From Gammaproteobacteria bacterium (GTDB lineage: Bacteria; Pseudomonadota; Gammaproteobacteria; Steroidobacterales; Rariloculaceae): DNA of 41,826 nt. Each line of letters starts with the position of its first letter. The first letter of the stretch is position 1. Both the position numbers and the translations under genes were made by a program. Below, piece after piece: positions 6,344 to 15,489 of the stretch. Location of the stretch: the NCBI GenBank assembly GCA_022826245.1, contig JAJDVG010000024.1:1-41826 (forward strand), written 5' to 3'. The notes under the pieces were generated by a model. That model was not told the DNA's origin and ran no database searches. It was given only the letters and a program-made list of their open reading frames with translations.

Positions 6344-8560
6344 ATGTGCGCCATGGAGGACCATGCAATTCGCCCGCCGCAAACGGGCGGCGCTCCCGAA
6401 GCGCTCACCCTGCTGCTGTGCGCCTTTGGCTTCAGCCAGGCGCAGGGGCAGGACAGCCCGTCCTCGCGTGACGTGACCGAACGCGACAAGGTGCTGCGAA
6501 TCGCCCGGACAGAGACCGCTCCGACGATAGACGGCGTTCTGGACGACCCGGTCTGGACGCAGGCGCCGGTCATCGACGACCTGCACCAGTTCGATCCCGT
6601 GGATCACGGCGTGCCGACGGAGCGTACCGAAGTCTACGTACTCTACGATGACGACAACCTTTACGTTGCGGCCCGCATGTTCGATAGCGAACCGGGCGAG
6701 ATACGCGCGCGGCAGATGGTGCAGGGGCAGCCGATGTGGTTCGACGACTCGTTCGCCATCCTGCTGGATCCGTTCAACAACAAGCGCACGGGTTACAGCT
6801 TTGAGGTCAATCCGGTCGGCAGTCGGCGCGATGGGGTCTTTGTAACACCTACCGAGCAGAACCAGGACTGGGAGGGCATCTGGCACGCCGAGGCCCGGAT
6901 CAACGACGAAGGCTGGGCGGCCGAGTTTTCCATTCCTTTCAAGACACTGAACTTCGACCCGAACAATGCCGACTGGGGATTCACGGTGGAACGCAGCATT
7001 GCGCGCAAGCAGGAGGATATCGCCTGGGTTTCGTTCAATCGCGAAGTCAACCCTGGAGCGACAGGCGTGATTTCGGGGCTGAGCGGGCTGCAGCAGGGTA
7101 TGGGCCTGGATATCGTACCGTCGATCGTGACCAGTCAGTCCACGGACTTCGAGACCGACGCCTCCAACTCTCAGACCGATCCGTCGCTTGACGTGTTCTA
7201 TAACTTCACGCCGTCGCTTACGGGCGTGTTGACGCTCAATACGGACTTTTCGGCGACCGAGGTCGACGACCGCCAGATCAATCTCACCCGTTTCTCGCTG
7301 TTCTTTCCGGAGAAGCGCGACTTCTTCCTGCAGGATGTCGACATATTCTCTTTCGGCGGGCTCGAAAGAAACGGCATCCCGTTTCATTCGCGCCGCATCG
7401 GATTGGGCGGCAACGGGCAGCCCGTCGATCTGGAGGTCGGCGCCAAGGTCACCGGGCGCGTCGGCCGATGGAACGTGGGCGCGCTGGACATCCAGCAGGA
7501 GGGGTTCGGCGCCGTCGACGACAGCAACCTCTTCGTCGGTCGCGTATCGGCGAATGTGCTGGAGGAGTCGAGCGTCGGCATGATCGTTACCGACGGCGAC
7601 CCCCACAGTAATCTGGACAACTCGTTGTTCGGCGCGGATTTCCGCTATCGAAATACCAGGCTACCGGGAAACCGGACGCTCGAAGGCGAACTCTGGTTTC
7701 AGCAGTCAGATACCGAGGGATTCGATGGCGACGAATCGGCCTGGGGGCTTCGTGTAGCGTCACCGAACAGCGAAGGACTGCTGGGATGGTTGGCTTACGA
7801 TACGTTCTCCGAAGACTTCAACCCGGCACTGGGTTTCGTGAATCGGTCCGGCGTTGAAAGGACCGAGTTGACGGTCGGCTACATTTCCCGGCCCGACGAA
7901 CATCGCTGGCTGCGATCGAACCGTTCGGGCGTCAACTTCGAACGCTACGACAGGATCTCGGGCGGTCTTGAGAGCAGCAGAATCTATGTTCAGTTACTCG
8001 AGTTGCAATCACACGCGGGCGACGACTTCACCCTGAGCGCATCGCGAAATCGGGAAGTTCTGCTGGAAGCTTTCGAGATCAGCGACGGTGTCATGATCGC
8101 CCCTGGCGACTACGAGTTCGACAGCGTCGGGATCGAAGTGGGCGGCGCTGAAGCGCGCGCTCTGGCCCCGGAACTGGAACTCGAGGTCGGCGATTTCTAC
8201 GGCGGCGAAATACTCTCCGCCGTGGCCGCCCTCGAATGGCGTCCGAACGAGCATCTCTTCCTCGGTCTCGGCTACGAGTACAACGACGTCGAGCTGCCTG
8301 GCGGCGAATTCGTCACGCGGCTCATTCAGGTCGAGGCGAACTACGCGTTCGATGTCCGTTGGTCCTGGGTCAACCTGATCCAGTACGACAATGAGTCAAA
8401 TTCGGCCGGAATCAACAGTCGATTGCGGTGGAACCCTCGTGCCGGGCGCGATCTCTACATCGTTCTGAATCACGGCTTCGACGCCGAGGGCGCTTTCTCC
8501 AGGTTGCGGTCTACCGAGTCGCGGCTGTCGGTCAAGTACACGCATACGTTCCGACTCTAG
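6344..8560 (+). CDS. DUF5916 / CBM9-like exported protein, probable outer-membrane barrel
   Basis: The protein has about 738 residues. After a short hydrophobic leader ending near AQGQD it shows a CBM9-like beta-sandwich: APTIDGVLDDPVW, VYVLYDDDNLYVAARMFD, then DDSFAILLDPFNN and WHAEARI. The remainder matches the DUF5916 pattern, with FPEKRDFFLQ in the middle and many alternating beta strands up to the terminal KYTHTFRL. Members are seen as outer-membrane barrel candidates with an N-terminal carbohydrate-binding-like domain; their substrate is not settled. Start choice is uncertain: ATG 6344, ATG 6353 or TTG 6332 are all in frame. It ends 13 bp before the convergent oxidoreductase gene. Confidence 0.8.
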   Translation: MCAMEDHAIRPPQTGGAPEALTLLLCAFGFSQAQGQDSPSSRDVTERDKVLRIARTETAPTIDGVLDDPVWTQAPVIDDLHQFDPVDHGVPTERTEVYVLYDDDNLYVAARMFDSEPGEIRARQMVQGQPMWFDDSFAILLDPFNNKRTGYSFEVNPVGSRRDGVFVTPTEQNQDWEGIWHAEARINDEGWAAEFSIPFKTLNFDPNNADWGFTVERSIARKQEDIAWVSFNREVNPGATGVISGLSGLQQGMGLDIVPSIVTSQSTDFETDASNSQTDPSLDVFYNFTPSLTGVLTLNTDFSATEVDDRQINLTRFSLFFPEKRDFFLQDVDIFSFGGLERNGIPFHSRRIGLGGNGQPVDLEVGAKVTGRVGRWNVGALDIQQEGFGAVDDSNLFVGRVSANVLEESSVGMIVTDGDPHSNLDNSLFGADFRYRNTRLPGNRTLEGELWFQQSDTEGFDGDESAWGLRVASPNSEGLLGWLAYDTFSEDFNPALGFVNRSGVERTELTVGYISRPDEHRWLRSNRSGVNFERYDRISGGLESSRIYVQLLELQSHAGDDFTLSASRNREVLLEAFEISDGVMIAPGDYEFDSVGIEVGGAEARALAPELELEVGDFYGGEILSAVAALEWRPNEHLFLGLGYEYNDVELPGGEFVTRLIQVEANYAFDVRWSWVNLIQYDNESNSAGINSRLRWNPRAGRDLYIVLNHGFDAEGAFSRLRSTESRLSVKYTHTFRL

Positions 8561-8573
8561 GCTACTCCCCGCC

Positions 8574-9995
8574 TCACGCCTTCCTGAACCGCCAGCCGTA
8601 CATCATCCGCCCGTAGAAGTTGAACCACTTCCTCGCTTCGGGATCGTCGAACGGATAGTCCGCGCCGAGCTGTCGCGCCGTAACGAGACCCGAGACGAAA
8701 CACGTCTCCTGGCTGTTGATCAGCGTATGGGCGCCGCAATGCCAGCCCCCCCGCCTGCCCTGCACGAAGCTGAACAGATGAACGAGAAGGGCCACGTGGC
8801 GCACGTCGTGGACGACATGCTGAAACCACCACTTCCTGACGACCTTGCCCTCATCGATCGGCGTGATCGGGTTGTAGGTCACGAGGCAGGGCTTGTCCGA
8901 CTTCTTCGCCCACGGCTGCTGGTTATGCATGATGTAGGTGATTTCGTAGTTGTCGGGCCGTACGCCGTACTGCTCGATGTGATTGCTGCGCGTATCGAGT
9001 TCCCTGACGTCCGTGTCCGGAAGGACCGAAGCGTCCGAATGAACGATCGTATGGTTGTGCAGCTCGCTTTCGTAACGGATTGAGGACAGCAGGGATCTTT
9101 CGAGGAAGCTCGGGTTGTCGAGCATCATCAGCGTCTGATTCGCATTGCACGCGAAGACGACATCGTCGAATGTCTCCGTGTTTCCGTTTTCGTCCTCCAC
9201 GATTACGCCGGACGTACGCTGGCCAACCCTCCCACCCGACGTGGGAGGATAGAATTTGTTCCGGGGCACATCGGACCTGCGCCGGTACACCTTTCGCACG
9301 GGTCGGCTGAAGTAGATCTTCTCCCGGAAGCCGCCCGACAACGTCTCGTAGATGCGCCGCGTGCCCTGATCCCAGGTGCGCATCGGCGTTGCGGTTTCGA
9401 TGTCGAAGAATTCCAGGTAGCGGGAGAACAGCGACGCCGGCATGTCGAAGACGTTCGTCGCCATGAGGAAGTTGACGAACATGGGCTTGAGTATCTTGTA
9501 CCTGAAGTCGCCGGAGTAGCCACCCAGATTGAGAACCGTACCCATGCTCACGTAGTTGAACGGGTTCAGGGCATTGAGGAATCTGGACCTCGACTTGTTG
9601 AGACGGCCGAACCACTTCAGTCGCCCCAGGAGCCTCTGGAATTTCCAGATTTCCGGTTGCAGTTGCCGCCTGATGTCGGAATCGAAGTCGTGCGCGTAGA
9701 CGCCGCCGCGATACTTCACGCTGTAGCTGAAGCGGGTATCGACGAGTTCGATACCGTTCTGCTGCATGAACAGGACGATGTGGTGGTAGACGGACGGAAT
9801 GCACGCGGTAACGGAAATGTCGAACGGGATCGAGCTGCCGTCGTCCTGCGGCATGTCGACCGTGATGGCGTTGCCGCCGAGCTCGGCCTGAGCTTCGTAC
9901 AGCCGAAAATCGAACTCATCGGGCTGCCTGTGCAGCGCCCAGGCCACCGCCAGTCCCGAGACTCCCCCTCCGATGATGGCAACCCTTCTCGGCAT
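8574..9995 (-). CDS. FAD-dependent amine oxidase-like oxidoreductase
   Basis: The 473-residue protein starts MPRRVAIIGGGVSGLAVAWAL, a Rossmann dinucleotide-binding motif (GGGVSG at 9-14), and continues with the E-x-x-x-x-x-GG pattern of the amine oxidase / phytoene desaturase superfamily (YEAQAELGGNAITVD). A substrate-side segment near the end, SGLVTARQLGADYPF, resembles the second FAD contact. It is closest in style to predicted NAD/FAD-binding proteins often found near lipid-modifying genes (COG2907-like). The substrate is unknown. The gene stands alone on the minus strand. Confidence 0.82.
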   Translation of the reverse strand: MPRRVAIIGGGVSGLAVAWALHRQPDEFDFRLYEAQAELGGNAITVDMPQDDGSSIPFDISVTACIPSVYHHIVLFMQQNGIELVDTRFSYSVKYRGGVYAHDFDSDIRRQLQPEIWKFQRLLGRLKWFGRLNKSRSRFLNALNPFNYVSMGTVLNLGGYSGDFRYKILKPMFVNFLMATNVFDMPASLFSRYLEFFDIETATPMRTWDQGTRRIYETLSGGFREKIYFSRPVRKVYRRRSDVPRNKFYPPTSGGRVGQRTSGVIVEDENGNTETFDDVVFACNANQTLMMLDNPSFLERSLLSSIRYESELHNHTIVHSDASVLPDTDVRELDTRSNHIEQYGVRPDNYEITYIMHNQQPWAKKSDKPCLVTYNPITPIDEGKVVRKWWFQHVVHDVRHVALLVHLFSFVQGRRGGWHCGAHTLINSQETCFVSGLVTARQLGADYPFDDPEARKWFNFYGRMMYGWRFRKA

Positions 9996-10081
9996 CGCCG
10001 TGCCTCCCTTCCCTTGCGGCGCGTAACTCTACCATCGCCCGCAGCGGGCTCGAAGCCAGGCAACCGTCTCGCTGCGACGTC

Positions 10082-10648
10082 TCAGTGCATGCCGAGTTTC
10101 AGTCCCCTTTCGAGCAGGTCCATCGATTCGGCAAGCCGGCGCTGTCGCGTCTCGGGCCGCTTGGCCGAGTTGATCCAGCCCGTGAACTGCGTGCGGTAGG
10201 ACGGCGCGAGCGATTCGAAGAAGCTGGCCGCTTTCTCGTTCGTGCGCATGAATTCGGCAAGTTCCGGAGGAACGGAGATATCTATCGTCGCGGCCGGCGC
10301 GTCCCAGGTCCCCGCCCGCTTCGCTTGCCGGATCGCCTTGTGCCCGGCGGAGGTCATGAGCCCGTCCCGGATCATTTTCGCGGCGCGCTCGCGGTTCGCG
10401 GCCGACCACGTGCTCACCGGCTTGCGCGGCGTAAACCGATGCGTATAGCGCTCGTCGTCGATCGAACGTCTCACTCCATCGATCCAGCCGAAACATACGG
10501 CTTCCTCGACCGCGTCGTTGTACGAGAGCGAGGGTTTTCCGCTGTGCACTTTGTAGAACACGAGCCAGACCACGGTCCACGTATCGTGGTTCCGTTCGAG
10601 CCAGGCTCGCCACTGCGCGCGGCTCCCGGGAGTAAATTCCTTATCCAT
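10082..10648 (-). CDS. YdeI/OmpD-associated family protein
   Basis: The protein has 188 residues from ATG 10648, which gives the usual family start MDKEFTPGSRAQWRAWLE. Family hallmarks are WLVFYKVHSGKPSLSYNDAVEEAVCFGWIDG, here split by the expected spacing, and RFTPRKPVSTWSAANRERA. The C-terminal half has PPELAEFMRTNEKAASFFE and PSYRTQFTGWINSAKRPETR, the conserved closing motif of the YdeI group. Members have been linked to cationic peptide resistance, but their biochemistry is unclear. It runs divergently from the P450 gene, with 139 bp between starts. Confidence 0.85.
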   Translation of the reverse strand: MDKEFTPGSRAQWRAWLERNHDTWTVVWLVFYKVHSGKPSLSYNDAVEEAVCFGWIDGVRRSIDDERYTHRFTPRKPVSTWSAANRERAAKMIRDGLMTSAGHKAIRQAKRAGTWDAPAATIDISVPPELAEFMRTNEKAASFFESLAPSYRTQFTGWINSAKRPETRQRRLAESMDLLERGLKLGMH

Positions 10649-10787
10649 GATGTTCTTGTGACTGCACTGTGTCGCCGAGTGTAACCGAGCGGTTGGTCTG
10701 GCGAGCATCGGCACGCTAGACTGAAATCCTGAGCGGGCCAGAAGATCAAGACGATAGCCCGCGTCGACCATTGGGGAACCCGACAAC

Positions 10788-12170
10788 GTGTTTTCGAAGT
10801 CCGCGGCTCAGGTAGCCGAGCCGAGCGATCAGCCTCCGGGTCCGCGCGGGCTGCCGTATTTCGGTTGTCTGAACTCGCTGTTGCGCGATCCGATGCTGTT
10901 CTGGTCATCGGTCGCGAACAGGTACGGCGGCATCGCCAGGGTGCCGCTCAAGGGCCGGCAGGTCTTCCTGGTCTCGGATCCCGATCTGCTCTACGAATTG
11001 CTTGTCACGAAGCGGCGCCGTTACCGCAAGAACGTCCGCTACCAGGCCGCGATCGACACCTTCGGCGAGGGCTTGCTGCTCTCGGAAGGCGAAAGCTGGA
11101 ACCGGCAGCGCCTCATCACTCAACCGGCATTCCGGAACGACTACATCCGCTCGCAGGTTCCGGCAATGGCGGCCATCACGACGAGCTTCCTCGACGAGTG
11201 GGCAAGCGCCGCATCGAACGGCAGCCTGGTTCGCGACGTCGAGGTCGATTTCCTGAAGTTGACGCAAACGCTCGCCGGCCACTACCTCATGGGCCCGGGC
11301 TTCGCGGACATCGACGAACGATTCCACGCGGCCGCAATCGCGATAAAGAACAACTGGCCCATCCCTCCGCGCAGCTTGTTGGCCCTCTACAAACCGAAGG
11401 GCAAACAGCGGCAAACGCAGTTCGACGCCGCGATTCGCGCCGCGGATGCCTGCATATTCGAGTATCTGGAAGCGCAGAAAAAGACCGATTTTGAAGACGC
11501 GGGGGTCTTGAGCCTGCTCGTACACAAGAGCCGCGAACAGGGCGACGAATACGACGCCAAATCGCTGCGCGACCAGTTCATGAGCCTGTTCTTTGCCGGG
11601 CACGAGACTTCGGCCATGTCGCTCGCGTGGGCGCACTACCTGCTCTGCCGGCACGGCGATGCGCGGGAGAACCTGAAGCAGGAAGTCGATACCGTGCTCG
11701 GCACGGGCCGGATCACCGGGGCCGACGTCGATCGCCTCGAGTTCACGGAATGCGTACTCAACGAAACGCTGCGGATGTACTCGCCGATCCACTCCATATC
11801 ACGGGTCGCGCTCGAGGACGACACGCTCGGCGGTTACGCGATTCCCGCCGGCGCGATGATCTACATCTCGCTTTACGCGATCCACCGGTTGCCGCAGATC
11901 TGGCCGAATCCCGATGAGTTCGATCCGGAGCGGTTCCTTCCGGAGCGCTCGGCCGGACGCCCGCGCTTCGCATTCATTCCCTTCGCCGCCGGGCACCGCA
12001 ACTGCATCGGCGCATCGATGGCGGTCGTCGAACTCAAGCTCGTCATCGCGCTCATCGCGCAGCGCTTCGTTCTGGATCTCGAGCGGGGACACAAGGTACG
12101 CACTTCGGCGGAGACCACCATGCGGCCGCGGTACGGGATGCGCATGACGATTCGGGACGCCAATGCTTGA
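10788..12170 (+). CDS. Cytochrome P450 monooxygenase
   Basis: The 460-residue protein has all P450 landmarks: N-terminal PPGPRGLPYFG, the I-helix oxygen motif FFAGHETSA (E273, T274), the K-helix NETLRMY, FDPERFLPER, and the haem loop FIPFAAGHRNCIGASMA with Cys406 as haem ligand. It lacks an N-terminal membrane anchor, so it is probably soluble and uses separate ferredoxin or flavodoxin partners, none of which is encoded nearby. It hydroxylates an unidentified hydrophobic substrate. A methyltransferase gene follows after 5 bp, so the two probably modify the same small molecule in sequence. Confidence 0.95.
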   Translation: MFSKSAAQVAEPSDQPPGPRGLPYFGCLNSLLRDPMLFWSSVANRYGGIARVPLKGRQVFLVSDPDLLYELLVTKRRRYRKNVRYQAAIDTFGEGLLLSEGESWNRQRLITQPAFRNDYIRSQVPAMAAITTSFLDEWASAASNGSLVRDVEVDFLKLTQTLAGHYLMGPGFADIDERFHAAAIAIKNNWPIPPRSLLALYKPKGKQRQTQFDAAIRAADACIFEYLEAQKKTDFEDAGVLSLLVHKSREQGDEYDAKSLRDQFMSLFFAGHETSAMSLAWAHYLLCRHGDARENLKQEVDTVLGTGRITGADVDRLEFTECVLNETLRMYSPIHSISRVALEDDTLGGYAIPAGAMIYISLYAIHRLPQIWPNPDEFDPERFLPERSAGRPRFAFIPFAAGHRNCIGASMAVVELKLVIALIAQRFVLDLERGHKVRTSAETTMRPRYGMRMTIRDANA

Positions 12171-12175
12171 CCGTC

Positions 12176-12925
12176 ATGGCCGGTGAATCCACCAGCAGCG
12201 GTGTCGCGGCCTATTACGACAAGGCCGCCGCCAAAGTGCCTGAGTTCACGGTACTCAATTACGGTTTCAGCTCGGAACCCGAAAACAGCCGCGTGCCGGC
12301 CGGCCATGCCGAGTTCTACTGCCTGCGGCTGTACGAGCACACCGTTCGCGACGTCGACCTGGCGGGCCGGGACGTGCTCGAGGTGAGCTGCGGGCGCGGC
12401 GGCGGCGCGGGTTTCCTCTTCCGGACCTTCGCACCGCGCAGCTACACGGGCATCGATGTGAGCGGCGAGAACATCCGCATGGCGCGGCGGCACAGCGACG
12501 GGCCGCGGTTTGAGGTCGGCGATGCCGAGAAGCTCGGCTTCGACGCAGGGACTTTCGACGTCGCCGTCAATATCGAAGCCTCGCACCTCTACGCAGACCG
12601 CCGCGCGTTCTTCGCCGAAGTGTTCCGCGTGCTCCGACCGGGCGGCGACTTTTGCTACACGGACGGCTGCTGGGCCGACGACGACTGCAGCGACGACCTG
12701 CGCGCGGCGGGCTTCGTGATCGAGGAACGCCTCGAAATCACCGACAACGTGATCCGCTCGCTCGAACTCGACAACGAACGCAAGGAGAAGCTGTTCGACG
12801 GGCTCGGCGATCCCGAACTCGTCCGCGAGTACAAGGATTGGGGCGGAATCGTCGGTTTTCGCGCGTGGCGGCGCTTCGTCGAGCGCGAGACGCTCTACTT
12901 CTCGCATCGCCTCAGGCGGCCCTGA
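12176..12925 (+). CDS. SAM-dependent methyltransferase (type 11)
   Basis: The protein has 249 residues from ATG 12176, 5 bp after the P450 stop; a TTG at 12167 is a weaker start. Motif I is DVLEVSCGRGGGAGFL, followed by GIDVSGENIRMAR, FEVGDAEKLGFDAGTFDVAVNIEASHLY and the motif VFRVLRPGGDFCYTD. The NIEASHLY segment and the N-terminal YYD...LNYGF resemble lipid and polyketide O-methyltransferases of the phthiotriol type. It probably methylates a hydroxyl, perhaps one introduced by the neighbouring P450. The substrate link is inferred from gene order only. Confidence 0.88.
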   Translation: MAGESTSSGVAAYYDKAAAKVPEFTVLNYGFSSEPENSRVPAGHAEFYCLRLYEHTVRDVDLAGRDVLEVSCGRGGGAGFLFRTFAPRSYTGIDVSGENIRMARRHSDGPRFEVGDAEKLGFDAGTFDVAVNIEASHLYADRRAFFAEVFRVLRPGGDFCYTDGCWADDDCSDDLRAAGFVIEERLEITDNVIRSLELDNERKEKLFDGLGDPELVREYKDWGGIVGFRAWRRFVERETLYFSHRLRRP

Positions 12926-13036
12926 GCCGAGGATGCGCAGGTCGTTCCGCCTATGGAACGCAAGCGGTTTCTGGTAGTTTCATTGAGTCCCGCCTCGATA
13001 CGGCGGACAACACGTCAGGCGTCCGGGGGAATAACG

Positions 13037-13822
13037 ATGCTGATGCTCAGACGACACTTGCGGTTCCTCGCGCTCGTGGCAGCGGCAGGTCTCGCCCCTA
13101 CAGCCAGTGCGCAGGAACAGGCCCACGTCGGACGGTACGAACAGACCGACATCGAGTTCGGCGCCAGGCTCTACAACATGCACTGCGTGGTGTGCCACGG
13201 AGAAAACGGCGACCTGCTTCCGGAAATCAATCTGCGCAACACGCAGTTTCCGAACTCCCCGAGCGACCGGGCGCTCGGCGAGAATATCCGCAACGGCCTG
13301 CCGGGCACGGCAATGGTTGCGACCGCATACTCGGATGCCGAGATCACGGCGCTCGTGGCCTACGTTCGCAATATCGGCAGCGTCGATCCCGACTCGATCG
13401 CGGTCGGCGACGCGGTCCGCGGTCAGGCAATATTCGCAGGCAAGGGCGAATGCTCGACCTGTCACCGCGTCTACGGCCAGGGACCGCGCGCGGCGCCGGA
13501 TCTGAGCAATATCGGCGCGCTGCGTACGGCCGCGCAACTGGAACGCTCGCTGCTCGGCGCACCGGGAGGCACGATTCCGATCAATCGTCCGGTTCGCGCC
13601 GTGACCGCCGACGGAACCGTGATCAACGGCCGCAGGCTCAATCAGGACACGTTTACCGTTCAACTCGTCGATGAGAACGAACGGCTCATATCGCTCGAGA
13701 AGGCCCGGCTCCGTGAATTCACGCTGCTCGAGACCACCGATATGCCCTCCTACGCGGAGACGCTTACCGACGAAGAACGCGCCGATGTCCTGGCCTACCT
13801 GCTTTCGCTCAAAGGAATGTAA
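13037..13822 (+). CDS. Exported dihaem cytochrome c
   Basis: The protein has 261 residues and a signal peptide ending ASAQEQ. Two haem-attachment sites are present: CVVCH (C50, C53, H54) and CSTCH (C139, C142, H143). Candidate axial Met residues follow each site, for example GTAMVA and TTDMPSY. A good ribosome-binding site (GGGGGA) sits 6 bases before ATG 13037. The stop is 2 bp before the PQQ dehydrogenase start, so the cytochrome is very probably its periplasmic electron acceptor. Confidence 0.9.
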   Translation: MLMLRRHLRFLALVAAAGLAPTASAQEQAHVGRYEQTDIEFGARLYNMHCVVCHGENGDLLPEINLRNTQFPNSPSDRALGENIRNGLPGTAMVATAYSDAEITALVAYVRNIGSVDPDSIAVGDAVRGQAIFAGKGECSTCHRVYGQGPRAAPDLSNIGALRTAAQLERSLLGAPGGTIPINRPVRAVTADGTVINGRRLNQDTFTVQLVDENERLISLEKARLREFTLLETTDMPSYAETLTDEERADVLAYLLSLKGM

Positions 13823-13824
13823 CG

Positions 13825-15477
13825 ATGCTGACAAGATCAACAGCTTTCGCACTTGGCGTGCTCGCCCTGGCGGCGCCCGGTCTCAACGCCCAGGTCACGT
13901 CCGAGCGGCTGCAGAACGCGGGTGACGAACCGAACAACTGGCTGACTTACTCAGGCAACTACGCGAGCACGCGCCACAGCACGCTCGACGAGATAGACCC
14001 GTCCAATGTGGGCGACCTCGAGCTCAAGTGGGTGTTTCAGGCTCAATCGCTCGAAAAGTTCGAGACGAGCCCCCTCGTCGTCGACGGCATCATGTACCTG
14101 ACCGAAGCGCCGAATACCGTGGTTGCGCTCGATGCGACCTTCGGCCGGATCTTCTGGAAGTACGAATACACGCCGTCGGCGGAATCCCGGCCATGCTGCG
14201 GCCGCGTCAACCGCGGCGTCGCCATCCTCGGCGAGACACTGTTCATGGCGACGATCGATGCCGAACTCATCGCCATCGACACCGTCACGGGCCAACCCAT
14301 CTGGCAGACGAACGTCGGCGACCCGAGCCTGGGATACGCGATGACGCTTGCGCCGCTCGTCGTCGACGACAAGGTCATCGTCGGCGTTGCCGGAGGCGAG
14401 TTCGGCATCCGCGGCTACATCTCCGCTTTCGACGCGGCCACGGGCGAGGAAATCTGGCGCTTCTACACGATTCCCGGGCCCGGAGAGCCGGGCCACGAGA
14501 CCTGGGAAGGCGGCGGCGACGCCTGGATGCACGGCGGCGCTTCGGTCTGGCTCACGGGCTCCTACGATCCGCAACTCAACCTGACCTACTGGGGCATCGG
14601 CAACCCGGGTCCGGACTGGAACGCGGCCCAACGGCCCGGCGACAACCTCTATTCCGACAGCGTCGTCGCGCTCGATGCGGATACCGGCGAACTGGTCTGG
14701 TACTTCCAGTTCACGCCGGGCGATCCGTATGACTACGACGCCGTGCAGATCCCGGTGCTCGTCGACCTCGACATCGCCGAATTCTCAAGCGGCAAGCTCA
14801 TGCTCTGGGCGAACCGCAACGGCTTCTTTTACGTCCTCGACCGCGAGACGGGCCAGTTCATCAGCGGCGAACCGTTCGTGCGCGTCAACTGGGCCAGCGG
14901 TCTCGACGAAGCCGGGCGGCCGATCGAGACCCCGCAACCCCTCGGCGAGACGACCTACCCCTGCGTCGCCGGCGGCACGAACTGGTACTCGCCATCGTTC
15001 AGCCCCAACACCGAACTCTTCTACGTCACGGCCTGGGACGGGTGCGGCTCCGTTTTCCGGCCGGTCGAGGTCGAATACGTCCCCGGCCAGCGGTTTCTCG
15101 GCGGTCGGCCCACGAACCCGGATCCCGGCGCGCCCGGGCTTGCCGGCCTGGAGCGCGGGCCGATCAACAACTGGACGGAGGCCCGGGGCACGGGCGCGGT
15201 GATCGCCATCGATCCGCGTACTCACGAGCACCGCTGGCGGTTCGACATGACCGACGTGAGCAGCAGCGGCATCCTGACGACGGCGACCGACCTGCTCTTC
15301 ATGGGCAGCCGCGACGGCTATTTCCACGCACTCGATGCGCGCAACGGTGAGCTGCTCTGGCGCACGATCCTCGGCGGACAGTTCGCCAACGGTCCGATGA
15401 GCTACGAGGCCGGCGGCTCGCAGTTCATCGCCGTGGCGTCAGGCAACGGGCTCTTCGTTTTCGGTCTTCGGGAATAG
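13825..15477 (+). CDS. PQQ-dependent alcohol dehydrogenase, lanthanide-type active site
   Basis: The 550-residue protein has a signal peptide (ALAAPGLNAQ) and the eight-bladed propeller pattern of quinoprotein alcohol dehydrogenases. Visible cofactor residues are the adjacent cysteines C124-C125, E192 in GGEFGIRG, N260 in GNPGPDWN and the catalytic Asp303 in DPYDYDAVQ. Asp305, two residues later, is the extra acidic ligand that separates lanthanide-dependent XoxF/PedH-type enzymes from calcium enzymes, which carry Ala or Ser there. It oxidises a small alcohol or aldehyde in the periplasm and passes electrons to the cytochrome encoded just upstream. No PQQ synthesis gene or xoxJ is in the window. 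At 550 residues it is somewhat shorter than typical MxaF/XoxF proteins. Confidence 0.9.
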   Translation: MLTRSTAFALGVLALAAPGLNAQVTSERLQNAGDEPNNWLTYSGNYASTRHSTLDEIDPSNVGDLELKWVFQAQSLEKFETSPLVVDGIMYLTEAPNTVVALDATFGRIFWKYEYTPSAESRPCCGRVNRGVAILGETLFMATIDAELIAIDTVTGQPIWQTNVGDPSLGYAMTLAPLVVDDKVIVGVAGGEFGIRGYISAFDAATGEEIWRFYTIPGPGEPGHETWEGGGDAWMHGGASVWLTGSYDPQLNLTYWGIGNPGPDWNAAQRPGDNLYSDSVVALDADTGELVWYFQFTPGDPYDYDAVQIPVLVDLDIAEFSSGKLMLWANRNGFFYVLDRETGQFISGEPFVRVNWASGLDEAGRPIETPQPLGETTYPCVAGGTNWYSPSFSPNTELFYVTAWDGCGSVFRPVEVEYVPGQRFLGGRPTNPDPGAPGLAGLERGPINNWTEARGTGAVIAIDPRTHEHRWRFDMTDVSSSGILTTATDLLFMGSRDGYFHALDARNGELLWRTILGGQFANGPMSYEAGGSQFIAVASGNGLFVFGLRE

Positions 15478-15489
15478 CGGACCGGAGGT

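Noticed and set aside
12943..12960. CGTTCC-N6-GGAACG inverted repeat before the cytochrome gene
   Set aside because: Only 6 bp per arm and not placed over a recognisable promoter; too weak to call an operator.
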